This document shows, one piece after another, positions 8,542 to 16,513 of a DNA stretch of 64,000 nucleotides. A model generated the notes under the pieces. That model was not told the DNA's origin. It saw nothing but the letters and a program-made list of their open reading frames with translations, and ran no database searches. The DNA lies in assembly GCF_900115505.1 (NCBI RefSeq), contig NZ_FOWQ01000005.1, positions 248,001-312,000 on the forward strand, written 5' to 3'. Position 1 is the stretch's first letter; the number at the start of each line of letters is the position of its first letter. This DNA comes from Geodermatophilus dictyosporus (GTDB taxonomy: Bacteria > Actinomycetota > Actinomycetes > Mycobacteriales > Geodermatophilaceae). A program made the translations under genes and the position numbers.

Positions 8542-9795
8542 ATGGGACGACGGCTGCGCATCGCCCTGCTGTCGTACCGGAGCAAGCCGCACAGCGGGGG
8601 CCAGGGCGTCTACGTCCGGGCGCTGTCGCGGGAGCTGGCCGCGCTCGGCCACGACGTCGAGGTGCTCAGCGGCCAGCCCTACCCCGAGCTCGACGACGGC
8701 GTCCCGCTCACCCGGCTGCCCAGCCTCGACCTCTACCGCGAGCCCGACCCGTTCCGCACGCCGCGGCCCTCGGAGTTCCGCGACCGGATCGACGTGCTGG
8801 AGTGGGCGGCGATGTGCACGGCCGGCTTCCCCGAGCCGCTGACCTTCAGCCTCCGCGCGGCCCGGGCCCTGCTCCCCCGCGCGCACGAGTTCGACGTCGT
8901 GCACGACAACCAGAGCCTCGGCTACGGGCTGCTGCGCCTGGTCCGCGCCGGCGTCCCGACCGTGGCCACCGTGCACCACCCGGTCGCCATCGACCGGCAG
9001 CTGGAGCTGGCCGCCGCGCCCACCCTGCGCCGTCGCCTGACGCTGACCCGCTGGTACGGGTTCACCGCGATGCAGGCCCGCGTCGCGCCCCGGCTGGACG
9101 CGGTGACCACCGTCTCGGAGAGCTCACGGCGCGACATCGAGACGCACCTGGGCGTGCCCGCCGCCGGCGTCGAGGTCGTCCCGGTCGGCATCGACCCGGA
9201 GGTCTTCACCCCGCCGCCGGCCGGCCGGTCCCGCGAGGGCGACTCGGTCGTGGTCACCACCAGCGCCGACGTCGCGCTCAAGGGGCTGGTGCACCTGCTC
9301 GAGGCGGTGGCCAAGCTGCGCACCGAGCGGCCGGTGCGGCTGACCGTCGTCGGCACCGCCCGCCCGGGCGGCCCGGCGGAGGCGGCGCTGGACCGCCTGG
9401 GCCTGCGCGACGCCGTCCGGTTCACCGGGCCGCTGCCCGAGGCCGACCTGGTGCGGCTGCTGCAGTCGGCGACCGTGGCCGCCATCCCGTCGCTGTACGA
9501 GGGGTTCTCGCTGCCCGCCGTCGAGGCGATGGCCTGCGGGACGCCGCTGGTGACCACCGACGCCGGGGCGCTGCCCGAGGTGGTGGGCACGCAGGCGGGG
9601 CTCCGGGTGCGCGCCGGGGACGTCGACGAGCTGACCGCGGCGCTGCGGCTGGTGCTGGAGAACCCCTCGCTGCAGGAGCAGCTGGGCCGCGCCGGGCGCC
9701 GGCGCGTGCTGGCCTCCTACACGTGGCGCTCGACCGCCGAGCGGACCGCGGACTGGTACCGCCGCGTGCTCGGCGAGAAGGGGCGCCCGTGCTGA
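8542..9795 (+). CDS. Glycosyltransferase family 4
   Basis: A 417-aa GT-B enzyme. The N-terminal acceptor domain carries the glycine-rich SGGQGVYVRALSREL motif. The C-terminal nucleotide-sugar domain has the FTGPLPEADL segment and the retaining GT4 signature PSLYEGFSLPAVEAMA (E-x7-E). It should transfer a sugar from an NDP-sugar with retention. The ATG at 8542 is preceded by TAGAGT at 8529-8534, only 7 bases away, suggesting leaderless transcription. First gene of a five-gene coupled cassette; it overlaps the methyltransferase by 7 nt. Cytoplasmic or peripheral at the membrane. Confidence 0.92.
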   Translation: MGRRLRIALLSYRSKPHSGGQGVYVRALSRELAALGHDVEVLSGQPYPELDDGVPLTRLPSLDLYREPDPFRTPRPSEFRDRIDVLEWAAMCTAGFPEPLTFSLRAARALLPRAHEFDVVHDNQSLGYGLLRLVRAGVPTVATVHHPVAIDRQLELAAAPTLRRRLTLTRWYGFTAMQARVAPRLDAVTTVSESSRRDIETHLGVPAAGVEVVPVGIDPEVFTPPPAGRSREGDSVVVTTSADVALKGLVHLLEAVAKLRTERPVRLTVVGTARPGGPAEAALDRLGLRDAVRFTGPLPEADLVRLLQSATVAAIPSLYEGFSLPAVEAMACGTPLVTTDAGALPEVVGTQAGLRVRAGDVDELTAALRLVLENPSLQEQLGRAGRRRVLASYTWRSTAERTADWYRRVLGEKGRPC

Positions 9796-10553
9796 CCGTC
9801 GACTACGACCTGCTCGACGTGCGACCCGGGACGACGGTCCTGGACCTGGGCTGCGGCGAGGGCCGGCACGCGTTCGAGGCCTACCGCCGCGGGGCGCACG
9901 TCGTCGCCGTCGACTGGGGCGAGTCCGAGGTGGCGACGACGAGGCAGTGGCTGGGCGCCATCGCGGCGGGCGGGGAGGCACCGGCGGGGGCCCGGTACGA
10001 GGTGGTGCGCGGCGACCTGCGGCACCTGCCCGTCCCCGACTCCAGCGTCGACCGGGTGATCGCCTCGGAGGTGCTCGAGCACATCCCCGACGACGCCCGC
10101 GCCATGGCCGAGATCGCCCGGGTGCTCAGGCCCGGCGGCACCGTCGCGGTGACCGTGCCGCGCTTCGGCCCCGAGCGGGTCTGCTGGGCGCTGTCGGACG
10201 CCTACCACGCCAACGAGGGCGGCCACGTCCGCATCTACCGCGGGGACGCGCTGCGCGCCCGGCTGTCGGCGGCCGGCCTGGTCCCGGGCAGGCAGCACCA
10301 CGCGCACGCCCTGCACGCGCCCTACTGGTGGCTCAAGTGCGCCCTCGGCGTCGACCGCGACGCGGCCGTCGTGCGGGCCTACCACCGGCTGCTGGTCTGG
10401 GACCTCACCCGGCGGCCGTGGGTCACCCGGGTGGCCGAGCGGGTGCTCGACCCGCTGATCGGCAAGAGCCTCGTCGTCTACGCGAGCAGGCCCGCCCTCC
10501 CGCCGGCCGAGGTCGTCCACCCGGAGCGGGAGCGGACCGCTGCCGCGCGCTGA
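9789..10553 (+). CDS. Class I SAM-dependent methyltransferase of the glycan cassette
   Basis: A 254-aa methyltransferase with motif I VLDLGCGEGRHAF, the acidic motif VVAVDWGESEV, and a motif IV/V region ASEVLEHIPDD followed by LRPGGTVAVTVP. The GTG start at 9789 overlaps the GT4 stop. Its C-terminal half is longer than in minimal methyltransferases and ends near-basic, with PYWWLKC and a helical tail. Its substrate is probably an intermediate made by the neighbouring glycosyltransferases, but this is inference from the operon only. Confidence 0.88.
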   Translation: MLTVDYDLLDVRPGTTVLDLGCGEGRHAFEAYRRGAHVVAVDWGESEVATTRQWLGAIAAGGEAPAGARYEVVRGDLRHLPVPDSSVDRVIASEVLEHIPDDARAMAEIARVLRPGGTVAVTVPRFGPERVCWALSDAYHANEGGHVRIYRGDALRARLSAAGLVPGRQHHAHALHAPYWWLKCALGVDRDAAVVRAYHRLLVWDLTRRPWVTRVAERVLDPLIGKSLVVYASRPALPPAEVVHPERERTAAAR

Positions 10554-10602
10554 GCTGCCCGAGCTCCCCGGGGTCCTCGACGGCGGGGCGGTCGGGCGCA
10601 CC

Positions 10603-11628
10603 GTGGCCGCGATCGCCGCCGAGCAGCACCCCGACGGCGCGCTGCCGTGGTCCCGCGGCGCGCAGCTGGACCCGTGGGACTCCGTCGAGGCGGCCATGGC
10701 CCTCGACGTCGGCGGCGAGCACGAGCGGGCGGCGGCGGCCTACCGGTGGCTGGCCGCGCGGCAGCGGCCCGACGGCTCCTGGGCCGCCGAGTACCGCGAC
10801 GGCGCCGCGACCTCCCCCGCCGTCGAGAGCAACCACGCCGGCTACCTCGCCGTCGGCGTCTGGCACTCGTGGCTGGCCAGCCGCGACGAGCGGCTGGTGC
10901 GCGAGCTCTGGCCGGCCGTGCGCCGCGGCCTGGACCTGGTGGTGCGCATGCAGCTGTCCTCGGGCGCGGTGAGCTGGGCGCTGCGCCCGGACGGCACCCC
11001 CGACGACACCGCGCTGCTGACCGGCAACGCCAGCCTCTTCCAGGCGCTGCGCTGCGGCGTGGCGCTGGCGGGGCTGGCCGGCGAGCCGCAGCCGGACTGG
11101 GAGCTGGCCGTCACCGACCTCGGGACGACGCTGCGCACCGACCCCGGCGCCTTCGCCGACCGGTCGCGCTACTCGATGGACTGGTACTACCCGGTGCTGG
11201 CCGGCGCGGTCACCGGCGAGGCGGCCCGCGCCCGGCTGGCCGGCGACTGGGACCGCTTCGTCGTCCCCGGCCTGGGGACGCGCTGCGTCGCCGACCGCCC
11301 GTGGGTGACCGGCGCGGAGACCTGCGAGCTGGCGCTGGCCCTGGTCGTCGCCGGGCAGCCCGACGCCGCCCGCGAGCAGGTGGCCGCCATGCAGCACCTG
11401 CGCCACGACGACGGCTCGTACTGGACCGGGCTGGTCTACGCCGACGACGCCCGGTGGCCGGTGGAGCGCCCCACCTGGACGGCGGCCGCGGTGGTGCTGG
11501 CCGTCGACGCGCTGGCGCGGGCCACCCCCGCGTCGGGGCTGTTCGCCGACCCGTCCGCCCTGCCGGCCCCCGGCACCGTGGACGTCCCCGGTTCGGCCGC
11601 GCCCCTGCCGGGCAGGGTCGAGTCGTGA
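10603..11628 (+). CDS. Alpha/alpha-barrel protein of the squalene-cyclase-like fold ('prenyltransferase' by family name)
   Basis: At least 341 aa with repeated QW-like units (QRPDGSW, HDDGSYW) and long helices, the pattern of an alpha-alpha6 toroid. Databases often call such proteins prenyltransferases, yet no isoprenoid DxDD motif is visible, so that label is weak. A glycan-acting enzyme or a binding protein is equally possible. GTG 10603 is the first standard start, but homologous-looking sequence (LPELPGVLDGG) lies upstream in frame with no ATG, GTG or TTG; a CTG at 10540 overlapping the methyltransferase end could be the true start. It overlaps the next GT2 by 4 nt. Confidence 0.75.
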   Translation: MAAIAAEQHPDGALPWSRGAQLDPWDSVEAAMALDVGGEHERAAAAYRWLAARQRPDGSWAAEYRDGAATSPAVESNHAGYLAVGVWHSWLASRDERLVRELWPAVRRGLDLVVRMQLSSGAVSWALRPDGTPDDTALLTGNASLFQALRCGVALAGLAGEPQPDWELAVTDLGTTLRTDPGAFADRSRYSMDWYYPVLAGAVTGEAARARLAGDWDRFVVPGLGTRCVADRPWVTGAETCELALALVVAGQPDAAREQVAAMQHLRHDDGSYWTGLVYADDARWPVERPTWTAAAVVLAVDALARATPASGLFADPSALPAPGTVDVPGSAAPLPGRVES

Positions 11629-12485
11629 CCGGCACGTCCGCACCCCCGGCGACCGACGGCGTGACCGTCGTCGTGATGAGCCGCGACCGCCGGGAGGACC
11701 TGCTGGCCACCCTCCCCCGCCACGAGGCACCGGTCGTCCTGGTCGACAACGGGTCGACCGACGGCACGGTCGAGGCCGTCCGCACCGCGCTGCCCGAGGT
11801 GACCGTCGTGCCGCTGGCGGGCAACGCCGGCGCCCGCGCCCGCACGATCGGCGCCGGCGTCGCGGGCACCGAGCTCGTGGCCTTCGCCGACGACGACTCG
11901 TGGTGGGCACCGGGCGACCTGGCCCGCGCCGCGGAGGTCGTGCGCGCCCACCCCCGGCTGGCGGTCCTCAACGCGCGCGTGCTGGTCGGCCCGGAGGAGC
12001 GGCTGGACCCGCTGTGCGCGGAGCTGGCGGTGAGCCCGCTGGGGACCCCGGCCCACCTGCCCGGTCCGCGGCTGCTCGGCTTCATCGGCTGTGCGGCGAT
12101 GGTGCGCACCGAGGCGTTCCTGGCCGTCGGCGGGTTCGACCCGGTGGTGCGCTTCCCCGGCGAGGAGGAGCGGCTCTCCCTCGACCTGGCCGCCGCCGGC
12201 TGGGACATCGCCTACGTCGACTCGGTCACCGTGCACCACCACCCCTCGACCCGCCGCCACGACCCCGCCGCCCGGCGCACGGCGGTGTGGCGGTCGAAGG
12301 TGCTCACCGCGGTCATGCGGCTGCCGCTGCGCGATGTCGCCGGCACGGTGGCGGCCGCCCTGCGCGCCGGGGGGCCCGAGCGGCGCGGGCTGTGGCGGGC
12401 GCTGCCGGACCTGCCGGCCGCGGTGCGCCGCCGCCGCCGGCTGCCGGCCCCGGTGCTGGCCGACCGCCGTCTGCTGGCCGGATGA
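11625..12485 (+). CDS. Glycosyltransferase family 2, first of a tandem pair
   Basis: A 286-aa GT-A enzyme with VVVMSRDR at the start, the nucleotide site VLVDNGSTDGT, and the metal motif FADDDSWW (DDD). A conserved FPGEEERLSLDL helix follows, as in the acceptor-binding ED motif. It should transfer a sugar with inversion. GTG 11625 overlaps the previous stop (GTGA). It resembles the next gene along its full length, so the two look like a tandem duplication that diverged. No membrane helices seen. Confidence 0.9.
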   Translation: MTGTSAPPATDGVTVVVMSRDRREDLLATLPRHEAPVVLVDNGSTDGTVEAVRTALPEVTVVPLAGNAGARARTIGAGVAGTELVAFADDDSWWAPGDLARAAEVVRAHPRLAVLNARVLVGPEERLDPLCAELAVSPLGTPAHLPGPRLLGFIGCAAMVRTEAFLAVGGFDPVVRFPGEEERLSLDLAAAGWDIAYVDSVTVHHHPSTRRHDPAARRTAVWRSKVLTAVMRLPLRDVAGTVAAALRAGGPERRGLWRALPDLPAAVRRRRRLPAPVLADRRLLAG

Positions 12486-13378
12486 CGGACGCCCGCACCG
12501 CCGTCGTCGTCATCACCCACCAGCGCCGCGAGGAGTTGCTGCTGGCGCTGTCCCGGCTGGTGGCGCTGCCGGAACGGCCGCACGTGGTGGTGGTCGACAA
12601 CGGCTCCACCGACGGGACGGCGGAGGCCGTCCGCGAGCGGTTCCCCGGGGTCGAGCTGGTCGCCAGCCCGGAGAACCTGGGAGCGGTCGGCCGCAACGTC
12701 GGCGTCGCCCGGGTGTCGACGCCCTACGTGGCCTTCTGCGACGACGACACCTGGTGGGACCCCGGCTCGCTGCGGCACGCCGCCGACGTGCTCGACGCCC
12801 ACCCCCGGCTGGCCGTGGTGACCGCGCGGATCGTCGTCGAGCCCGGAGCGCGGGAGGACCCGATCGTGCCGGAGCTGCGCGACTCCCCCGTCCGCGGCGC
12901 CCCCTGGCTGCCCGGGCCGGCGCTCGGGTCGTTCCTCGCGGGCGCCTCGGTGCTGCGGCGGGCGGCGTTCACCGAGGTCGGCGGCTTCTGCGACCGGCTG
13001 TGGCTCGGTGGCGAGGAGGAGCTCATGGCCGGTGACCTCGCGGCCGCGGGCTGGGAGCTGTGCTACCTGCCGTCGCTGACGGTGCACCACCAGGCGTCGA
13101 GGGTCCGCGACGCGCACCGCCGGCGCCGCGACGGCATCCGCAACACCCTCTGGACGACGTGGCTGCGCCGCCCGCTGCGCCCCGCGCTGCGCCGCACGGT
13201 GCACCTGCTGCGGACACTGCCCCGCGACCGGGTCACCGCGCAGGGGCTGTGGGCGGCGGTGCGCGGGGCGCCGTGGGTGCTGCGCGAGCGGCGGGTGCTG
13301 CCGGCGCACGCCGAGGCGCGGTTCGCAGCGCTCGACGCCGTCCAGCGCCGCTCGACCGCCCGCAGGTACGTCAGTTGA
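12482..13378 (+). CDS. Glycosyltransferase family 2, second of a tandem pair
   Basis: A 298-aa GT-A enzyme. Motifs: VVVITHQR, VVDNGSTDGT, the metal site FCDDDTWWDPG, and GGEEELMAGDL as acceptor/catalytic helix. Start ATG 12482 overlaps the first GT2 stop (ATGA). Last gene of the cassette; a dispersed repeat begins immediately after its stop. The Arg-rich tail may help it sit at the membrane surface. Product unknown. Confidence 0.9.
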   Translation: MTDARTAVVVITHQRREELLLALSRLVALPERPHVVVVDNGSTDGTAEAVRERFPGVELVASPENLGAVGRNVGVARVSTPYVAFCDDDTWWDPGSLRHAADVLDAHPRLAVVTARIVVEPGAREDPIVPELRDSPVRGAPWLPGPALGSFLAGASVLRRAAFTEVGGFCDRLWLGGEEELMAGDLAAAGWELCYLPSLTVHHQASRVRDAHRRRRDGIRNTLWTTWLRRPLRPALRRTVHLLRTLPRDRVTAQGLWAAVRGAPWVLRERRVLPAHAEARFAALDAVQRRSTARRYVS

Positions 13379-13435
13379 AGGACCCCCTCGCCCCCCACCG
13401 CTCGCGAGCTCGCGGCGGGCCCCTGCGAGGGGGCC
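13379..13435. repeat. Dispersed palindromic repeat, copy 3
   Basis: Begins AGGACCCCCTCG, has inner CTCGCGAGCTCGCGG and ends GCGAGGGGGCC. It fills the space between the convergent ends of the GT2 gene (stop 13378) and the DksA-like gene (stop 13446). Same orientation as copy 2. A bidirectional terminator role is plausible. Confidence 0.75.
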
Positions 13436-13445
13436 GACGACCGCG

Positions 13446-13775
13446 TCAGGTCGCGCAGGTGATGCAGGTGCGCGCGGTGGGCCGGGCGGCGAGGCGCTCG
13501 GGGGCGATCGCGCCGCCGCAGGACTCGCAGCGGCCGTAGGTGCCGCCCTCGACGGCCCGCACCGCCGCCTCGGCGTCGGCCAGCCGGCGGCGAGCGGCGG
13601 CCAGCAGCGCGGCCACCTGCTGGCGCTCGAAGGCGATCGTGGCGCCCTCGGGGTCGTGCTCGTCGTCGGCGTTGGAGGCCTGCGACGCGGCGACGATCTC
13701 GTCGAACTGGCGGGTGAGCGCGGCGATCTGGGCCTGGGCCGCCGCGCGCTCGGCCCCGAGCGCGTCAGCGCTCAC
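13446..13775 (-). CDS. DksA/TraR-type zinc-finger protein
   Basis: A 109-aa protein: a helical hairpin with coiled-coil character followed by a C4 zinc finger, Cys-x2-Cys-x17-Cys-x2-Cys (CESCGG ... CITC). Such proteins may act in the secondary channel of RNA polymerase, though actinobacterial versions are poorly studied. The GTG start at 13775 overlaps the end of the methyltransferase gene by 11 nt, so it is the last gene of a three-gene operon. The acidic tip residues of true DksA cannot be assigned confidently. Confidence 0.85.
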   Translation of the reverse strand: MSADALGAERAAAQAQIAALTRQFDEIVAASQASNADDEHDPEGATIAFERQQVAALLAAARRRLADAEAAVRAVEGGTYGRCESCGGAIAPERLAARPTARTCITCAT

Positions 13776-14505
13776 GGCGCAGCAGCCGGAGCGACCCGGT
13801 GCCCGGCAGCTCGGTGAACCCGCCCGAGTCCAGCACCCGCCGGTAGACGCCGAAGGGCGCCTGGCCGCCGTCCGCGGGGTCGGGGAAGACGTCGTGGATG
13901 GCCAGCGTGCCGCCGACGGCGAGCTTGGCCACCCAGGCGTCCTGGTCGCGGCGGGCGGACTCCTCGGTGTGCGAGCCGTCGAGGAACAGCAGCGCCAGCG
14001 GGGTCGACCACAGCGGGGCCAGGGTCTCCGACCGGGCGACGACGGCGACGACGACGTCCTCGGCACCGGCGTCGGCGATCGTGCGGCGGAACCGCGGCAG
14101 GGTGTCCACCCGCCCGACCGCGGGGTCGACCAGCGACGGGTCGTGGTACTCCCAGCCGGGCTGGTGCTCCTCGGAGCCGCGGTGGTGGTCGACGGTCACG
14201 ACCTGGCGGCCGGTCTCCCGGGCCGCGGCGGCCAGGTAGAGCGCCGACTTGCCCATCCAGGAGCCGATCTCCAGCAGCGGTCCGGGCACCGCCACCGACC
14301 GGGCGGCCTCGTAGAGGGCCTGCCCCTCGTTGGGGGGCATGAAGCCGGGGGCCGCCGCGGCGGCGGCGAGCAGTTGCAGGACCCCGTCCCCCTCCCGCCT
14401 CGCAGGCTCGGCGCCGAGCTCGGCCGCCTGCAGGGGCGCACTGCGAGCGTGCGAGCGGTGGGGGGCAGGTGGTCCTTGCTGGGGCCGGGAAGGACTCCTG
14501 CTCAT
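13765..14505 (-). CDS. Class I SAM-dependent methyltransferase with repeat-derived N-terminus
   Basis: A 246-aa protein. The conserved methyltransferase core starts near residue 45: LLEIGSWMGKSALYLAAAA (motif I), VVTVDHHRGSEEHQPG, and LLFLDGSHTEE, as in the Methyltransf_24 type that acts on small molecules or glycans. ATG 14505 overlaps the YibE/F stop as ATGA, which strongly supports this start. The first 45 residues (including QQGPPAPHRSHARS) are encoded by two head-to-head copies of the dispersed repeat. Family members normally begin close to the core, so the extension is unusual and probably unstructured. Confidence 0.85.
   Translation of the reverse strand: MSRSPSRPQQGPPAPHRSHARSAPLQAAELGAEPARREGDGVLQLLAAAAAAPGFMPPNEGQALYEAARSVAVPGPLLEIGSWMGKSALYLAAAARETGRQVVTVDHHRGSEEHQPGWEYHDPSLVDPAVGRVDTLPRFRRTIADAGAEDVVVAVVARSETLAPLWSTPLALLFLDGSHTEESARRDQDAWVAKLAVGGTLAIHDVFPDPADGGQAPFGVYRRVLDSGGFTELPGTGSLRLLRRER
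14380..14478. repeat. Two head-to-head diverged copies of the dispersed repeat inside a coding start
   Basis: The right copy (14427-14478) runs from CCTGCAGGGG to GGGGGGCAGGTGGTCCTTG. The left one (about 14380-14434) begins AGGACCCCGTCCCCC and is more degraded. Both are open in the methyltransferase reading frame. Compared with copy 1, the right copy lacks one C in the CCCCCC run, so the shared DNA is read in a different frame after the first few codons, and still contains no stop. Confidence 0.65.
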
Positions 14506-15785
14506 CGGGCGAACCTCGCACGCAGCGCCGAGATGCGCCGCTCGGGCGCCGCGCCGGCCGCGGTCCCGGCCGCGGTGGCGAAGAACGCGCCGGCCGCCGT
14601 CGTCACCGGGACGGCGAGCACCAGCGCGATCGCCCCGGCCAGCGTCCGCACGACCTCCTCGGCCACCACCGCACTGGTCAGGGTGACCCCGGCCGGCCGC
14701 GAGTAGAGCTCGAAGAGCAGGAGCAGCGGCAGCGCGGCCCCGGCGTAGGCGAAGACGATCGTGTAGACGGTCGAGGCGATGTGGTCGCGCCCCACGGCCA
14801 TGCCGCGGCGGTAGAGCTCCCGCCACCCCATCGCCGGGTCCACCTCGTGCAGCTGCCACATGGCCGAGGCCTGGGTGATCGTGACGTCGTTGAGCACGCC
14901 CAGCCCGGCGACGACGCACCCGGCGATCACCAGGCCCGAGAAGTCCAGGGTGGGGTCGTAGGTCGCCAGCTGGGTGGTCTCCTCGCTGGTCAGCCCGGTC
15001 AGCCGGGCCACCCCCACCGACACCGACCCGAGGAGGGTCACCAGCGCCAGGCCGAACAGGGTGCCGATCAGCGCGGTCGTCGTCCGGGCGGAGAGGCCGT
15101 GGGCCAGGTAGAGGACGACGAACATGATCGCCGCCGAGCCGACCAGGCTGACCATCGTCGGGGAGGCCCCGGTCAGCAGCGCGGGCATGACGAACTGCAG
15201 GAGCACGGAGAAGGCGAACGCCAGGCCGACCAGGGAGGCCAGCCCACGCAACCGGGCGACCACGCCGACGACGACGGCGAAGGCGACGGCGAGCACGACC
15301 AGCGGCGTGGTGCGCTCGAAGTCGAAGAACTGGTAGCTCAGGCCGCCGTCGGCCCCGGCGTCGCGGGTGAGCACGATGGTGTCGCCCTCGGCCACCCCGT
15401 TGGCGACGACGTCGGCCTGCAGGTCGACCTGCTGGTAGTCGCCGGCCCCCTCCCCCTCGAGGACCTCGACCACCGCGGTGGCGCAGGTGGCCTGCCCAGC
15501 GCCGGTGTCGCCGCACGGGAAGGTCTGCAGCGAGACGACCCGCGCGTCGGGGTAGGTCTGCCCCGGGGGCAGGTAGGTCTCGGCGACCTGCCGCGCCTGC
15601 GTGGGCCCGTCGCCGGGCCACAGCACGACCAGCCCGATGACGGTGGCCAGCCCGGCCGGCACCAGCACCACGAGCATCAGCCACACCGCGCGGCGGCGGC
15701 GGGCGAGCACCTCCGGGCTCGGGGGCGGGGCGTCCGGGTCCGGCCCGTGGGTGTGGGGGTGACCGTGCGAGGAGGAGGCGGGCAC
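14502..15785 (-). CDS. YibE/F-like multipass membrane protein
   Basis: A 427-aa protein with a His/Pro-rich cytoplasmic start, one membrane helix near residues 33-55, an extracytoplasmic domain of about 90 aa, and then roughly seven more helices (for example VVLAVAFAVVVGVVA, VSLVGSAAIMFVVLYLA). The motif GVLNDVTITQASAMWQL is characteristic of the YibE/F family, whose function is unknown (transport has been suggested). GTG 15785 starts the operon yibE/F, methyltransferase, DksA-like. Two Cys in the outer domain (FPCGD, ATCATA) could form a disulfide. Confidence 0.88.
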   Translation of the reverse strand: MPASSSHGHPHTHGPDPDAPPPSPEVLARRRRAVWLMLVVLVPAGLATVIGLVVLWPGDGPTQARQVAETYLPPGQTYPDARVVSLQTFPCGDTGAGQATCATAVVEVLEGEGAGDYQQVDLQADVVANGVAEGDTIVLTRDAGADGGLSYQFFDFERTTPLVVLAVAFAVVVGVVARLRGLASLVGLAFAFSVLLQFVMPALLTGASPTMVSLVGSAAIMFVVLYLAHGLSARTTTALIGTLFGLALVTLLGSVSVGVARLTGLTSEETTQLATYDPTLDFSGLVIAGCVVAGLGVLNDVTITQASAMWQLHEVDPAMGWRELYRRGMAVGRDHIASTVYTIVFAYAGAALPLLLLFELYSRPAGVTLTSAVVAEEVVRTLAGAIALVLAVPVTTAAGAFFATAAGTAAGAAPERRISALRARFAR

Positions 15786-15831
15786 CCGGCCAGGCTAGGA
15801 GCAGGCGGCGCCGGGTCCCGCCCGACACCCC

Positions 15832-16383
15832 TCAGGCGCTGCGGCCGCCCGGGCCGTCCGGCCGCGGCTGGGCACCGGAGGGCGGTGAGCCGCCCGCGCC
15901 GGCGGGGCCGTCGTCGTCGTCGACCACCTCGAAGCGCCGCCACAGGCCGGTCAACTGCAGGGGGCGGGCGACGGTGGGGGGCGGCTCGACCAGCGCCACG
16001 GTGACCGCGCGCGGCTGGGTCATCCGCTGCAGCTGCACCAGCACGGCCATCCCGGCGGAGTTCATGAAGGTGACCCCGGACAGCTGCAGCTCCAGGCGGT
16101 GCAGCGTCGGCGTGGACAGCAGCTGGTCGGTGACCGCGCGGACCAGCGGCCGGCGGGCGGCCTCGGTGAGCTCGCCGACGACGGTGACGGACGAGACGTT
16201 CCCGTCGAGCGTGGCGGTCACCTCCGGCTCGGCACCGTGCGAGGCGGCCGGGGCGGCGGCCGGGGAGGCATCCGGGTGGGCGTCCGGGTGGGCGTCCTGG
16301 GCAGCGTCCTGGGCAGCGGCCGGGTCGCCGGTGGGGGCGTGCTCGTCCATGCCGGGGATCTGCCCCGCCCCCACCGATCCCAT
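15832..16383 (-). CDS. STAS-domain protein, anti-sigma factor antagonist-like
   Basis: Up to 183 aa. A degenerate N-terminal stretch (QDAAQDAHPDAHPDA) precedes a STAS domain (TLDGNVSSVTVVGELTEAARRPL ... LELQLSGVTFMNSAGMAVL, split here by a variable loop) and a disordered acidic/Pro tail. In classical SpoIIAA-like antagonists the phosphorylation loop reads DSSG; here it is NSAG, so phospho-control may differ. ATG 16383 has no clear Shine-Dalgarno; ATG 16350 is an alternative. It diverges from hsp20 across a sigma-B-like promoter, which fits a general stress role. Confidence 0.75.
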   Translation of the reverse strand: MGSVGAGQIPGMDEHAPTGDPAAAQDAAQDAHPDAHPDASPAAAPAASHGAEPEVTATLDGNVSSVTVVGELTEAARRPLVRAVTDQLLSTPTLHRLELQLSGVTFMNSAGMAVLVQLQRMTQPRAVTVALVEPPPTVARPLQLTGLWRRFEVVDDDDGPAGAGGSPPSGAQPRPDGPGGRSA

Positions 16384-16414
16384 GCGCGCGACGGAACAAA
16401 GTCGTGCGGTGAAT

Positions 16415-16441
16415 GTTTACACGGGCGCACATTCGAGGTAT
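16415..16441 (+). promoter_or_regulatory. Sigma-B/F-like stress promoter upstream of hsp20
   Basis: GTTT at 16415-16418 and AGGTAT at 16436-16441 are separated by 17 bases. This matches the actinobacterial general-stress pattern GTTT-N15-17-GGGTA(T) apart from one base. Predicted start near 16449 leaves a 65-base leader before the AGGAGG of hsp20. A GGAACA at 16393 could also be read as a sigma-H -35 box with GTT at 16415; the two readings overlap and need mapping. Confidence 0.5.
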
Positions 16442-16513
16442 TCTCCAGTTGCCACTAGAGGTTCTGCCTCGGGCAGCGAACACACCCACCGGATCTCCCA
16501 GGAGGTTCACGAC

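Noticed and set aside
10603-11628. True prenyltransferase or squalene cyclase activity
   Set aside because: No DxDD motif and no isoprenoid genes nearby; only the fold-level pattern is seen.
10423-11910. Long minus-strand frame opposite the barrel protein and GT2
   Set aside because: Codon pattern and composition are those of an antisense shadow; plus-strand genes here carry clear domains.
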